64,000 bases of DNA from Sphingomonas sanxanigenens DSM 19645 = NX02 (GCF_000512205.2 NZ_CP006644.1:434001-498000); one strand, 5' to 3'. Counted from the stretch's first letter, positions 27,346 to 37,159 are shown. Numbers and translations are program-made. Notes: generated from the letters alone by a model not told the origin.

Positions 27346-27413
27346 AACCGCTGGTCTCGCGGCCAGCGAAGGCGTAAACTCGGCTAGCGTCTCGGATGGC
27401 AGTCATGAGAGCG

Positions 27414-27630
27414 TACATCCGGGTTCGTCCTATGTACCGCTCCCGTCTTGGTGCGACGGGAGGACGTCGATTGGCCGAGCCATCGTGTCACCTTGATGGC
27501 TGTCGGGAAAGCCAGATTGGACGAAACCCTTCCGTTGTGGCGAGAGGCCCAGAACTGTATTGAAACGGCCTATGGCTCCGCCAGGGTTGCAGAGCTTCCG
27601 CGGGCCTTGGCGGAAAATCTGCACCGATGA
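27414..27630 (+). pseudogene. C-terminal fragment of a MarR-family regulator
   Basis: Directly after the IS110 end the frame contains LVRREDVDWPSHRVTL, then GKARLDETLPLWREAQ and a final helix ending LAENLHR. This is the winged part and dimerisation helix of MarR-type regulators. The N-terminal helix-turn-helix is absent from both IS flanks, so it was lost. A further small frameshift may lie near 27440-27448, where IRVRPMY is read in a neighbouring frame. Confidence 0.6.
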
Positions 27631-27687
27631 TTTCGCGGATGCGTTCGCAAGGGCCGACGCTATGCAGCGATAATCTTTCTACGACAG

Positions 27688-28182
27688 TCAGGCGGTCACG
27701 CCCGAAATCGTCTCCGCCAGCGCGACGAGTTTGCGGTCGAGTTCGCGGACGGCGTCAGCAAGATCGTCGTCGACGATGAACGACATGAGCGAAGAGGGCA
27801 GATCGTAGGAGACGAGCGTCTTGCCCTCCGGATCTTCATGGATCGACAGGCGCACGGGCACATTGAGGCCGGCCGCCACGTCGTGCCGTAACATTGTCCA
27901 CGCGATCAGCGGATTTCCCAGGACGATCATGAGGGCTTTGGCCTGGCGGCCCATGACAGCGAGCCACCGACCGTGGTCGATCACGCTGAAGCGCATGAAA
28001 CCGCTGCTGCCCTCTCGCGCCCTGAACGCGGCTTCGAACTCGGGCTGCGTCGTAGCGCCAGCGGCGACAACGCCGAACCCTTCCTCGACCGACCCGGTGG
28101 CTTTCATGAACGCAGCGACCACCTCGTCGAACGGACGATCCGACAGGTGGACGCAGTGCTGAACCTCTATCGTGCTGATCAT
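27688..28182 (-). CDS. DUF302 domain protein
   Basis: A 164-residue soluble protein whose C-terminal half fits DUF302: KALMIVLGNPLIAWTMLRHDVAAGLNVPVRLSI and KTLVSYDLPSSLM. The start overlaps the P-type ATPase stop by 4 bp (ATGA), so the two are co-translated. DUF302 proteins are often found in stress and low-oxygen loci, but their biochemical role is unknown. Confidence 0.85.
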   Translation of the reverse strand: MISTIEVQHCVHLSDRPFDEVVAAFMKATGSVEEGFGVVAAGATTQPEFEAAFRAREGSSGFMRFSVIDHGRWLAVMGRQAKALMIVLGNPLIAWTMLRHDVAAGLNVPVRLSIHEDPEGKTLVSYDLPSSLMSFIVDDDLADAVRELDRKLVALAETISGVTA

Positions 28183-30857
28183 GCGCTAAGCTCCTCGAAC
28201 CAACCGAGGCGGCGCATCAGGAGCTTTTCGGCTTCCAGGCAGAGGAACAACGTGGCGCCCAGGGCGACGATGAGTGCGCCGTCTCCCAGGGTGAGCGCCC
28301 GGCTTTCGAAAATAGCCTGCATGAAAGGCGCATAAGTATAGACCAGCTGTGCGATTGCCACCACTGTAATCGCGCCGAGCACCGCGGGTGTCCCGACCGC
28401 GCCGCGCCAGGTGAGAGATCGCATGTGCAAATAGCGGACGTTGAAGAGATAGAAGATTTCCGCGACCACCAGCATGTTGACGACCATGGTGCGCGCCGTC
28501 TCGAGATCGCGACCTTGTCCCAGTGTGTGGAAGAAGACGCCGAGGCTGAGCGCCGCCAGAAGCATGGAAACCAGGACGACCCTCCAGAGCAGGAAGGGCG
28601 AGAGCAGCGGCGCATTCGCGGCCCGTGGCCGCCGCTCCATCGTCCCAGGCTCGCCCGGCTCGAAAGCCAGCACCAGGCCTAGTGTCACCGCCAGCACGAG
28701 GTTGATCCACAAAATCTGGGTCGCGGTCATCGGCAAGGTAAAACCGATGAGGATAGCCAACACCACAGCAACCGCTTCGCCGCCGTTGGTCGGCAGCGTC
28801 CATGCGATGACCTTGCGGATATTGTCATAAACGGTGCGGCCTTCGCGGACAGCGGCCACGATCGATGCGAAATTATCGTCGAGCAGCACCATCTCGGCCG
28901 CTTCCTTGGCGGCTTCGGTGCCTTTATGACCCATCGCGGTCCCGACGTCCGCCTGTTTGAGGGAAGGCGCGTCGTTCACGCCATCGCCGGTCATCGCGAC
29001 GATCAGGCCATGGGACTGCAGCGCCCGGACGATCCGCAGCTTGTGTTCGGGGCTGCTGCGCGCGAACACATCCACCTCCAGCACCCCCGCCGCAAGGGCG
29101 TCGTCGGAGAGGGTCTCCAGTTCCTTGCCCGTGAGACCTTGTACATTTTCGTTGATCTTGAGCTGGCGTCCGATCGCGAGCGCCGTGCCAAGATGGTCGC
29201 CGGTAATCATCTTGACCGCAATACCGGCGGAGCGGCATTCGGCGATCGCAGCCTTGGCTTCTTCACGCGGCGGATCGATGAAGCCCATCAGGCCGAGAAA
29301 CACGACGCCGTCGCCGAGATCATCGAACGTGATGCGTGCCTTGGCCGCGGGCAGCCGTTTCATTGCAAAACCCAGCAGGCGCTCGCCATGATCCGCAGCC
29401 TGTGCAATGCGCTGTTCCCACAGCGCCGGGTCAACTCCGGCGATCGCCATCACCTCCTCAGGCGCGCCCTTGAGAAATATCACATGCTCGTCGGCCGGCC
29501 CGGAATGGAGGGTTGCCATGATGCGATAGGCGGCGTCGAACGGGATTTCGTCGAGCCGCTTCCATTCGTTGCGCAGATGATCGGGATTGAGACCCGCCTT
29601 CATCGACAGTGCGACGAGCGCGCCTTCCATGGGGTCGCCGTCGACCTTCCATTGCCCGCCGTCGTTCCTGAGCGCGGCATCATTACAGAGCAGCCCGCAA
29701 CGGATGATCGCGCTGGCCGCTGCTACAGCGGTAGCATCATCCTGTGCCTCCTCGCAGGTGAGGCCGCCCTCGGGCGCATAGCCGGATCCGCCGACCAGAA
29801 TATCGTGGTTTTGGATCAGGACCCTGCGCACCATCATCTCGTTGCGCGTGAGCGTACCGGTCTTGTCGGAACAGATGACCGAGGTGGCGCCGAGCGTTTC
29901 GACGGCGGGGAGACGACGGATGACGGCGTTGCGTGCAGCCATCCGCTGGACGCCGATAGCAAGCGTGATCGTGATCACCGCAGGCAGTCCTTCGGGAACG
30001 ACGCCGACAGCGAGGGCAACGACGGCGATCAGGGCGTCGATCCAATGGAATTCCCGCGCGAGGACCGCGAATGCGAACAGAAGCAGCGCGCCCGCCATCA
30101 CGAACCAGGTGAAACGCCGCGCGAAGCGATTGATCTGGCGCAGCAGTGGCGTCGTCACCGTTTCGACGGCCTGAATCAAGCTGCTGATTCGACCGATCTG
30201 GGTAGCGGTGCCAGTGGCCGCAACCACGCCGCTCGCCTGGCCGGAGGCGACGAGCGTACCGGAAAAGGCCATGCTGTGCTGATCGGCGATGCCGGCGATC
30301 GCGTCGACCGGCTCTTCCTGCTTCTCGACAGGCACCGATTCTCCCGTGAGCGGCGCCTCATCGATGAGCAGTCCGCGCGCCTTTAGCAATCGCAGGTCGG
30401 CCGGCACGCGGTCGCCGGCCTCCAGCATGACGATGTCGCCGGGTACAAGATCGGGGACTGCGATCGTTCGCCGGGCGCCGTCGCGCAACACTGTCGCATG
30501 CGGAGCGATCATGTCGCGGATCGCGCCGAGCGCGCGCTCGGCTTTGCCTTCCTGCACGAATCCGACGATCGCGTTGACGAGAACCACTGCGGCGATGACG
30601 AGCGCATCCACCATATGGCCGAGCATGGCGGCTGCGAATGCGGCGGCGAGCAGAAAATAGATCAGCGCATTGTTGAACTGGGCAAGAAAGCGCAGAACGG
30701 GATGTGCGACCGTCGAGGTCGGTAATGCGTTCGGACCGTGCGCTGTCAATCTTGCCGCGGCTTCACTGTGGCTCAGGCCAGAGACATCGGCGTCGAGACG
30801 TTGGAGGACCACTTCGGTCGTCAGGGCATGCCAGTCCGCAAACTTCTCTGGCTTCAC
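28179..30857 (-). CDS. P-type cation-transporting ATPase (P2 type)
   Basis: About 890 residues. Order of features: cation ATPase N-terminal domain; actuator loop with LTGESVPVEK; transport motif VVPEGLPAVITITLA; phosphorylation site CSDKTGTLTRNE with the catalytic Asp; hinge MTGDGVNDAPSLKQADVG; and the C-terminal membrane domain. The P2A-like PEGLP motif suggests Ca2+, Mn2+ or Na+/K+-like transport rather than heavy metals. The GTG at 30857 with AAAGGGG upstream is preferred to a TTG 48 nt earlier. It forms an operon with the DUF302 gene. Confidence 0.92.
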   Translation of the reverse strand: MKPEKFADWHALTTEVVLQRLDADVSGLSHSEAAARLTAHGPNALPTSTVAHPVLRFLAQFNNALIYFLLAAAFAAAMLGHMVDALVIAAVVLVNAIVGFVQEGKAERALGAIRDMIAPHATVLRDGARRTIAVPDLVPGDIVMLEAGDRVPADLRLLKARGLLIDEAPLTGESVPVEKQEEPVDAIAGIADQHSMAFSGTLVASGQASGVVAATGTATQIGRISSLIQAVETVTTPLLRQINRFARRFTWFVMAGALLLFAFAVLAREFHWIDALIAVVALAVGVVPEGLPAVITITLAIGVQRMAARNAVIRRLPAVETLGATSVICSDKTGTLTRNEMMVRRVLIQNHDILVGGSGYAPEGGLTCEEAQDDATAVAAASAIIRCGLLCNDAALRNDGGQWKVDGDPMEGALVALSMKAGLNPDHLRNEWKRLDEIPFDAAYRIMATLHSGPADEHVIFLKGAPEEVMAIAGVDPALWEQRIAQAADHGERLLGFAMKRLPAAKARITFDDLGDGVVFLGLMGFIDPPREEAKAAIAECRSAGIAVKMITGDHLGTALAIGRQLKINENVQGLTGKELETLSDDALAAGVLEVDVFARSSPEHKLRIVRALQSHGLIVAMTGDGVNDAPSLKQADVGTAMGHKGTEAAKEAAEMVLLDDNFASIVAAVREGRTVYDNIRKVIAWTLPTNGGEAVAVVLAILIGFTLPMTATQILWINLVLAVTLGLVLAFEPGEPGTMERRPRAANAPLLSPFLLWRVVLVSMLLAALSLGVFFHTLGQGRDLETARTMVVNMLVVAEIFYLFNVRYLHMRSLTWRGAVGTPAVLGAITVVAIAQLVYTYAPFMQAIFESRALTLGDGALIVALGATLFLCLEAEKLLMRRLGWFEELSA

Positions 30858-31178
30858 CGCTGTCACCCCTTTGTCCGTTGTACCTGCGCTCAGGATCGGG
30901 AACAAAGCATCCCGGCTCTATACGGGATCATACTAGGGTTCGCTGCAGGCACTTGCGACCATCCTGGATGAATGAGCGCGCGGTACATCTGCACAGGAAC
31001 GTCGACAACGACATCGCGCGACAACGCAAACGTGGTTTGGAGAATTCCAAGGTGCCTGCTGGTCGGCTGCTTGGACGGTCATCGCCAGGAACGGAAAGCG
31101 CGACATCTTGTTGCCAAGATCTCTTGGCGCTTCGCAAAACGAGACGAGCATGCCTTGCCGCGCCGCCCGATCAGCGTC

Positions 31179-32708
31179 TCACCGCATCAATGGATCCAAC
31201 AGAAGCCGCGCGCTGCTTGCCAGCGTTTCAAGCGATGCGTCGCTGGTCAGCCGCGCCCAGTTTGCCGGGATGCTCGTCAAATTCTGCGATTGCGCGCGTA
31301 CGACGTCGGCAGTGGCATCGGATGCGTCGGGAGGTCGTTCCGCGACCCTCGTAATCCTTCCTTCTTCCGCAAGCTCGAGCCAGAGACCGGCGAAAGGGCA
31401 GTCTGCGCGGCGCGCGACCTCCTCGATCGCCTCGCGCTCCTCGGGCAGGCCGAAAACGGCGTCGGCGATCACGGCGTGTCCCGCCGCAAGGGCGGCCCAG
31501 GCAAGTCCATCCAGCGCCCTATATGTCGCATGACTGGCTTCGGGGGTATAGCCGGAGGCGGGAAGGGGCGTTTCGGCGAAGATGCCGGCAAGGCGCTTAC
31601 GCAGGACATCGCTGCGCAGGATGCGGGCGCCGGGTGGCCTGCCGAAGTCGGCTCCAAGCGCTCGCGCCAGTGTCGATTTTCCGGTCCCGGACAAACCGCC
31701 TATCGCGATCAGCTCCGGCCGTTCGTCGATGACGAGCCGGCAGGCAAGCTCCAGATAATGTGCGGCGTCTTCACGGACATCACCAGCGCCGCCGCGTTGC
31801 GCCCGCGCCGCCGACACATGGGCCCGGATACACGCTCGTACGCTCATGAACAGTGGCATCAGACCGACGGCGCCTTCGTCGTCGGGCGAGAGATCGAGAT
31901 AGCGATTGAACACCATATTGGCTTCGCGCCGCCGACCCCGCTGCCAGAGATCCATCAGCAGGAAAGCGAGATCGTAGAGGATGTCGGTCGTCGCCAGCTC
32001 GGCGTCGAATTCGAGGCAGTCAAACGGAGTAGGGACGCCATCGATCGTCGCAATATTGGCGAGGTGGAGATCGCCGTGAACGTGCCGGATGCGTCCCGCC
32101 TTTCCGCGTGCGTCGAGCAGGCCGCTGTTGTGATCTATAAGACGGACAAGTCGCTCGGTAAGCTCGCTGACGGATTTCGGGTCGAGAATATCGGGATAGA
32201 GTGCCATAGCCTCGGCATTGCCGGCGACGATCTGGCCAATACGATCCGCGCCATCGCCGGGCCAGGCGATCTGCGATCTGGAATGAAAGTCGACAAGCGT
32301 ATCAGCCAACTTCTGTAGCGCCGCTTTCTCGAGGGCGTTCGCGTCTGCCAGGTCACTCCAGAGCGCGCCGTCCGGAAAGCGGCGCATCTCCAGGATCCAG
32401 TCCACGACGTCGCCGTTACCGTCGATGGCAAGCGCACCGTCCTGATCGCGCGCGACCGGATGCACCGCTTTGTAGAGATCCGGTGCGGTCCGCCGATTGA
32501 GCTTGAGTTCGGCGTCGAGAGCCGCCCGGCGCTTGTCGGGCGTGGAGAAGTCGAGATACCCCAGATCGACGGGGCGCTTGATCTTCCAGGCTGTATCACC
32601 ACTCAGGAAAATGCTCGCGGCATGGGTGTCGATGCGCCGGACAGTCCCTGATGCTGCGAAGGCTTCGCCAGAGGCCAGCCATTGCGACAGATCGGAGGCA
32701 TCAGTCAT
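31179..32708 (-). CDS. Bifunctional phosphotransferase-like/ATP-binding (AAA) protein
   Basis: A 509-residue two-part protein. The N-terminal half resembles an aminoglycoside-phosphotransferase-type kinase, with catalytic loop RHVHGDLHLANI and metal-binding DCLEFD. The C-terminal half is a P-loop kinase domain with IGGLSGTGKSTLARAL. This fused architecture is known in proteobacterial stress loci and the substrate is not established. It overlaps the alcohol dehydrogenase gene by 8 bp. The preceding gap (30858-31178) shows no clear gene. Confidence 0.85.
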   Translation of the reverse strand: MTDASDLSQWLASGEAFAASGTVRRIDTHAASIFLSGDTAWKIKRPVDLGYLDFSTPDKRRAALDAELKLNRRTAPDLYKAVHPVARDQDGALAIDGNGDVVDWILEMRRFPDGALWSDLADANALEKAALQKLADTLVDFHSRSQIAWPGDGADRIGQIVAGNAEAMALYPDILDPKSVSELTERLVRLIDHNSGLLDARGKAGRIRHVHGDLHLANIATIDGVPTPFDCLEFDAELATTDILYDLAFLLMDLWQRGRRREANMVFNRYLDLSPDDEGAVGLMPLFMSVRACIRAHVSAARAQRGGAGDVREDAAHYLELACRLVIDERPELIAIGGLSGTGKSTLARALGADFGRPPGARILRSDVLRKRLAGIFAETPLPASGYTPEASHATYRALDGLAWAALAAGHAVIADAVFGLPEEREAIEEVARRADCPFAGLWLELAEEGRITRVAERPPDASDATADVVRAQSQNLTSIPANWARLTSDASLETLASSARLLLDPLMR

Positions 32709-33723
32709 GGGAAGCGGTCGCAGTGTCCTCGCGTGGCGGGATCAGAACCGCCGCGCCCGAGAGCGCGCCGCTCCGCAAGCGATCGAGCGCGACATTGGCC
32801 TGCTCGAGCGGGAAGGTCTTGGTAATTGTATGCAGGCCCGACCGGGCTGCCATCTCGAAGAAGGATGTGCCATCGTCGCGCGTCAAACTGGCTACCGACA
32901 ATATTTGGCGCTCTTCCCAGAGATCCGAATAGGCGAAGCTCGGGATATCGCTCATGTGGATGTCGGCGCAAACGACGCGCCCGCCCTTGCGCACCAGCTT
33001 CAGGGCGGCCGGAACAAGCGCGCCCACCGGGGCGAATATGAGGGCGGCGTCGAGTTCGACAGGTGGCCGCTCCGTCGAGGGACCGGCCCAGCAGCAGCCG
33101 AGCGACCGCGCGAAGGCTTGCGCCTGTACATCCCCTTCGCGGGTGAAGGCATAGACCTCGCGCCCCTGCCAGACGGCGACCTGGGCGATGATGTGGGCGG
33201 CCGCGCCGAAGCCGACGAGGCCGATGCGCTGGCCGTCGCCGGCAAGGCGCAGCGCCCTCCATCCGATAAGGCCCGCGCATAGCAGCGGCGCCGCTGCGAC
33301 ATCGGAGAAGCTTTCGGGCAGCGCGAAGCAGAAATGCGCGTCGGCAACGACATGGGTCGCATAGCCGCCGTCGCGGGTGGCGCCTGTGAATTCAGGCGCA
33401 TCGCAAAGATTTTCTCGGCCGGAAAGGCAATAGCCGCACTGGCCGCACGTGTGGCCAAGCCAGGGCACGCCGACGCGCTGACCGATATGGAAGCCTTCGA
33501 CCTCCGCGCCGATTTCGAGGACGTGGCCGACGATCTCATGCCCGGGGATAACGGGATAGCGTGCAGGAATCTCGCCATCGGCGACATGCAGATCGGTGCG
33601 ACAGACGCCGCAGGCGATGACTGCGATGAGTAGCTGGCCGGCGCCCGGACGCGGTACGGGACGCTCGACGCGCCGCAACGGCGTGTGCGGCGCGTCGATC
33701 TGCATGGCGACCATCACCGCCAT
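32701..33723 (-). CDS. Zinc-dependent alcohol dehydrogenase family protein
   Basis: A 340-residue medium-chain dehydrogenase close to AdhA-type alcohol dehydrogenases. The catalytic zinc site is in IACGVCRTDLHV and PVIPGHEIVGHV, the structural zinc cysteines in TCGQCGYCLSGRENLCD, and the Rossmann segment in IGLVGFGAAAHI. It lies between the GNAT gene and the kinase/ATPase gene in a minus-strand stress operon. The substrate could be ethanol or another small alcohol or aldehyde. Confidence 0.9.
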   Translation of the reverse strand: MAVMVAMQIDAPHTPLRRVERPVPRPGAGQLLIAVIACGVCRTDLHVADGEIPARYPVIPGHEIVGHVLEIGAEVEGFHIGQRVGVPWLGHTCGQCGYCLSGRENLCDAPEFTGATRDGGYATHVVADAHFCFALPESFSDVAAAPLLCAGLIGWRALRLAGDGQRIGLVGFGAAAHIIAQVAVWQGREVYAFTREGDVQAQAFARSLGCCWAGPSTERPPVELDAALIFAPVGALVPAALKLVRKGGRVVCADIHMSDIPSFAYSDLWEERQILSVASLTRDDGTSFFEMAARSGLHTITKTFPLEQANVALDRLRSGALSGAAVLIPPREDTATASHD

Positions 33724-33774
33724 GCTATTGCAACTCCAGCAATGAATTGTCGGCGTCGCTGATGGTGCATGCGC

Positions 33775-34329
33775 TTATGTTCCGCTGGTTGCGCCTCCTG
33801 CAAGGTCGGCCTCCACGAGGATGAGCGTGGGGTCGCCGGGATAGGCCCGCGCGATGAAGCCCAGATCGCGCTCGACCTCAATCGCCTCATGATTGTCGCG
33901 GCTCTCGATCGACTGCAAGCGCAAGATGCCCCGGGCGTGCGCAATTTGCGCCGCATGCCGCAGCAAGCTCCAGCCAATGCCTTGCGCCTTTCGGTCGCGG
34001 CGGACCGAGATGGCCACCTCGGCCGTCTCGCCTCGCGCATCTGCGGCGAGCGTCGCAACGCCGACAAGCTCTTCATCCTCGTCGAAGGCGAGCACAGTTC
34101 CTGCCTGCTTGTCGCTGCGCAGCATCGCGAGGATCTGGTCATGGCCCACATGCTGGACGGCCGAAAGGAAGCGAAAGCGCAAATCCTCGAGCGTCACATT
34201 TTCGAAGAAGGATGCGAGCACGCTTTCATCGGCAGCGCTGGCCGGACGAAGGCGCAGCTGCAATCCTGTGCCCGTCGTGAGGCTCGTCTCCGCTTGCGGA
34301 CTCGATTGTTCGGAAAAATGAGATGCCAT
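33775..34329 (-). CDS. GNAT family N-acetyltransferase
   Basis: About 184 residues with the acetyl-CoA-binding pattern VAISVRRDRKAQGIGWSLLRHAAQIA, preceded by LRPASAADESVLASFF and followed by NHEAIEVERDLGFIA. The ATG at 34329 with GGAG is preferred; a TTG at 34380 overlapping the upstream stop would add 17 residues. Similar GNAT proteins, often fused to or next to universal stress proteins, acetylate metabolic enzymes, but the target here is unknown. Confidence 0.85.
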   Translation of the reverse strand: MASHFSEQSSPQAETSLTTGTGLQLRLRPASAADESVLASFFENVTLEDLRFRFLSAVQHVGHDQILAMLRSDKQAGTVLAFDEDEELVGVATLAADARGETAEVAISVRRDRKAQGIGWSLLRHAAQIAHARGILRLQSIESRDNHEAIEVERDLGFIARAYPGDPTLILVEADLAGGATSGT

Positions 34330-34376
34330 TGGGGGAAGCTCCAAAAATCGTAGCCCGCTGTCGAGAGAGGAAGCGA

Positions 34377-35198
34377 TCAATTCCCCAGAAGAACGGGTAT
34401 GGGCGCGCCATCGACCAGATCATGGGTGACGCCGCCGAGGAAGAGCTCGCGTAGCCGTGAATGAGCAGAAGCGCCGATCACCAGCAGGTCGGCGCGATGA
34501 CGCCTGGCAAAATCGACCAGGACAGCCGACTGATTCTCGCCTTCGGAGACCAGCGCATGGACCGTCACGTCGAACCCGTGCCTGCTGAGATTGCGGGCGA
34601 TGTCGGCGCCCGGCTCGGAGCCATGCCCCTTCGTGCTCGACCTGGCATCGACCACGAGCACATCGATTTTTGCGCCGGACTGGACCAGCTTCAACGCATC
34701 GCCGAGCGCACGGGTCGCCTCGCGCGTCGCATTCCATCCGATCGCGAGATGCGCGAAGGAGCGCGGCTTCCACTGTGCGGGCAGAACGATCACCGGCCGC
34801 CCTGAAGAGAGCGCAATATTCTCGAAGAGCCGGCGCCGCAGATGCGCGTTGCCGTAGGCATCGACCGGCCCAAACAGGACAAGATCCGCATAGCGGGCCT
34901 GGACGGGCGCCTTGTCGAGCAGGGCGCCGGACTCGTCACTCAGGACCCGCACCTCGAAACCGTCCCGCTCGCCGAGCCTGGTCACCTTGGCCTGCTTTTC
35001 CTCGGCCGCCTCGACATAGTCTGCCAGGAGGAAATAAGGTTGTGCGTAGGCCATGGCATAATCCGGCGTCGGCACTGCCGAGAGGATTGCGACCGTGAGA
35101 TGGGCGTCATGAAAGCGTGCGAACTCGCGTGCATCTTTCAGAAACTGTTCGTCCTCATCGCCGGTGTCGACGATCGCCAATATGTCCTTCACAGTCAT
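34377..35198 (-). CDS. Universal stress protein (tandem UspA domains)
   Basis: About 273 residues, enough for two Usp domains. The second domain ends with the signature VIGASAHSRLRELFLGGVTHDLVDGAPIPVLL, a typical G-2x-G-9x-G(S/T)-like ATP-binding region. The start at MTVKDILAIVDTG has GAGGA at normal spacing. It leads the minus-strand set with the GNAT, alcohol dehydrogenase and kinase/ATPase genes, a group common in oxygen-limitation and general stress regulons. Confidence 0.9.
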   Translation of the reverse strand: MTVKDILAIVDTGDEDEQFLKDAREFARFHDAHLTVAILSAVPTPDYAMAYAQPYFLLADYVEAAEEKQAKVTRLGERDGFEVRVLSDESGALLDKAPVQARYADLVLFGPVDAYGNAHLRRRLFENIALSSGRPVIVLPAQWKPRSFAHLAIGWNATREATRALGDALKLVQSGAKIDVLVVDARSSTKGHGSEPGADIARNLSRHGFDVTVHALVSEGENQSAVLVDFARRHRADLLVIGASAHSRLRELFLGGVTHDLVDGAPIPVLLGN

Positions 35199-35375
35199 GC
35201 TGTCCTCACGTGAAAGTTTCGGATCGATCATCGATTATCCTGCGGCATCCCGCATTCGTGGAATATACTTAGGACCATGTCCCTGCGCCCCACTACAAGC
35301 GGTCCCGATGCGAAGTCCGGCGCGCCGCAGCAACAGGCGCTTCTCCTTCCTGACAACCGGCAAGCAGCGTCATGG

Positions 35376-35768
35376 TCAGCACTCTTTTGTCGCATGATCG
35401 ACGCAGGTGCAAAGCCGATGTTCGAGGATGGGCTTCTGCAGAATATCGGCGAACAGCGCCTGCTGTTGCTGCTGGAAATAGGCGGCGCGCTGGGTGGTAA
35501 GGAGGATAGCAGGACGATGCCATCCTGCCGCGCGCAGTGCCCGCAGCAAATCCACGCCACTCATTTCCGCCATATGATGATCGGTGATGAGGCATGTGGC
35601 CTGGAGAACGGTTGGATCCGCCAGGGCATGGGCGCAGCTGGCAAAAGCGCGTACATCGTAGCCGCGGGCTCGAAGGGTCAACTGTAGCGACCTTCGAAGC
35701 GCGCTTTCCTCTGCGACGAGCAGGATATAGGGTCGCTCCTGTTTCGTAGAGCTGATGGGATCGGGCAT
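35376..35768 (-). CDS. Response-regulator receiver domain protein
   Basis: About 130 residues, a lone receiver domain without output domain. Visible are the acidic pair as EE (LLVAEESALRRSL), the phospho-acceptor Asp in CLITDHHMAEMSG, the Thr in ILLTTQRA and the Lys in ILQKPI. The start MPDPISSTK is supported by AGGA 9 nt upstream. Single-domain receivers like this often act in phosphorelays or the general stress response. No kinase gene is nearby. Confidence 0.82.
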   Translation of the reverse strand: MPDPISSTKQERPYILLVAEESALRRSLQLTLRARGYDVRAFASCAHALADPTVLQATCLITDHHMAEMSGVDLLRALRAAGWHRPAILLTTQRAAYFQQQQQALFADILQKPILEHRLCTCVDHATKEC

Positions 35769-36104
35769 CGGGTAATCCTGCTGGGGTAATGAAGTCTGTC
35801 GCCAGCTTCCGTCGGGCACGAGGCGCCGTCCCTACGTAATCATCCCATTTCCGCCCGGCGTTTCCATTCGGTTCGCACCTCGACACGACGCGATAGTCCG
35901 CGAGGTCCGGAAGGATGCCATCGCTGCCGGCGACGTTATGAGGCTCGTGGGAAAGAATTTATGATTGCAGAATACGCCAACGCGGTGGCGTAGGTGAATT
36001 GTCACGCGGAAGCTCTTGGAGCCCCGACGGCGGATAACTTTGCGAAGACATATGCCCGCAATGGGCGACTGCTGACGAGTTGTTCTTGAGGGAAGATATA
36101 TAGG

Positions 36105-36986
36105 ATGAAGCGTCTCAGGCTCATACTCCATGGCAAGATCGCACAGGACGAACGGGTGCGTGCAGCTGTGCGTTCTGTTCGCCAGGATGGGCATCAAGTC
36201 AGTGTGCGCGTGACCTGGGAAGCTGGTGATGCCGCACGCTTGACGCTCGAGGCTGTGGCGGAAGCCAGGCGGGGCGAGATTGATCGGATCGTCGCGGGCG
36301 GCGGTGACGGGACTGTCGACGAGGTATTCGTGACCGCGCACCGGTCCGGGGATTTTGGCGCTTGCTCCTTCGGCATTTTGCCGCTCGGCACAGCCAATGA
36401 TTTCGCCCGATCGGTCGGGCTCAGGATCGACGATATGACTGCGTGTCTGCGTCTCATCGTCAATGAGCCCGCCACGAGGATCGACCTCGGATTGTTGGGC
36501 GAGCGTCCGTTCGTCAATGTCGTCACGGGAGGTTTCGGCGCCCGGGTAACGGCAGAGACAGATCCGGCGTTGAAGAAGTCCCTCGGGGGCCTGGCTTATC
36601 TTCTGACGGGTGTGAGCCGCGCCCGCGAGTTCCAGCCATGCCGGGGTCGTTTTCGGGCCGAGGGCTTTGCTTGGGAGGGGATGTTTCTGGCACTGGCCAT
36701 TGGGAATGGCCGCCAGGCCGGCGGCGGCATTCCGCTTTGCCCCGACGCGCTGATCGATGATGGCCTGCTCGAACTGCTTATCATGCCAAAGATCGATCTG
36801 ACCGCCGGGCGCGAGGCCATGACGGTGCGCGCGCGTAGCCCTTGGATCGAGTTTGAGGCGGATGAAAACGTCAGCATCAGCATCGATGGGGAATCCGATC
36901 AGGTGCGAGGCTTTCGGGCCGAATGCCGGTCGAGGGCGCTGCCAGTGCATCTTGGCCATGACTTGCTGCTGACCGGCCGCGGATAG
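36105..36986 (+). CDS. yegS: Diacylglycerol/lipid kinase family protein (YegS-like)
   Basis: A 293-residue lipid kinase of the DAGK catalytic family. The nucleotide-binding GGGDGTVDEV and GILPLGTANDFARS are diagnostic, with a second domain containing NVVTGGFGA and DDGLLELLIMP. It is one of the few plus-strand genes in this block. The 285 bp before it separate it from the divergent receiver gene and should hold both promoters. It probably phosphorylates a membrane lipid. Confidence 0.9.
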   Translation: MKRLRLILHGKIAQDERVRAAVRSVRQDGHQVSVRVTWEAGDAARLTLEAVAEARRGEIDRIVAGGGDGTVDEVFVTAHRSGDFGACSFGILPLGTANDFARSVGLRIDDMTACLRLIVNEPATRIDLGLLGERPFVNVVTGGFGARVTAETDPALKKSLGGLAYLLTGVSRAREFQPCRGRFRAEGFAWEGMFLALAIGNGRQAGGGIPLCPDALIDDGLLELLIMPKIDLTAGREAMTVRARSPWIEFEADENVSISIDGESDQVRGFRAECRSRALPVHLGHDLLLTGRG

Positions 36987-37159
36987 AGCGGCGTCCGATC
37001 CGATCGCACTGCCGACCGGGATCATATTCCCCGGCCGCCACCGTTGGTGGCAAACCACTGTGCTTGCCGTAGCGGCGTCTATGATGGCGACTTACGACGC
37101 CATCGTCGAATGGGTCCCGACATGGCGTGACGCGCGGGCAACGGCATCGTTCCGCGCGC

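Larger units (their letters stand above)
25899..27413 (+). mobile_element. IS110-family (IS1111-like) insertion sequence, copy A
   Basis: The stretch shared with the inverted copy at 52680-54194 is 1515 bp. Subterminal inverted repeats CATGACTGCC (25911-25920) and GGCAGTCATG lie near the two ends, as in the IS1111 group. The shared stretch begins and ends with GCG, probably a target core present on both sides. The gap before the transposase is 84 bp, while about 315 bp follow it; a long 3' gap is typical of IS1111-type elements that encode their guide RNA downstream. A truncated marR fragment lies to the right. Confidence 0.9.

Noticed and set aside
28926-30386. Plus-strand frame of 486 codons opposite the P-type ATPase
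   Set aside because: The ATPase on the minus strand has all catalytic motifs; this frame has no recognisable domain or start signal.
31087-31115. Second EcfG-like promoter (GGAAC-N17-GTTG) on the plus strand near 31091
   Set aside because: No plus-strand gene follows; the next gene is transcribed from the other strand.
35832-37058. Minus-strand frame of 408 codons over the lipid kinase gene
   Set aside because: Antisense to a kinase with clear GGGDGT motif; no supporting features.
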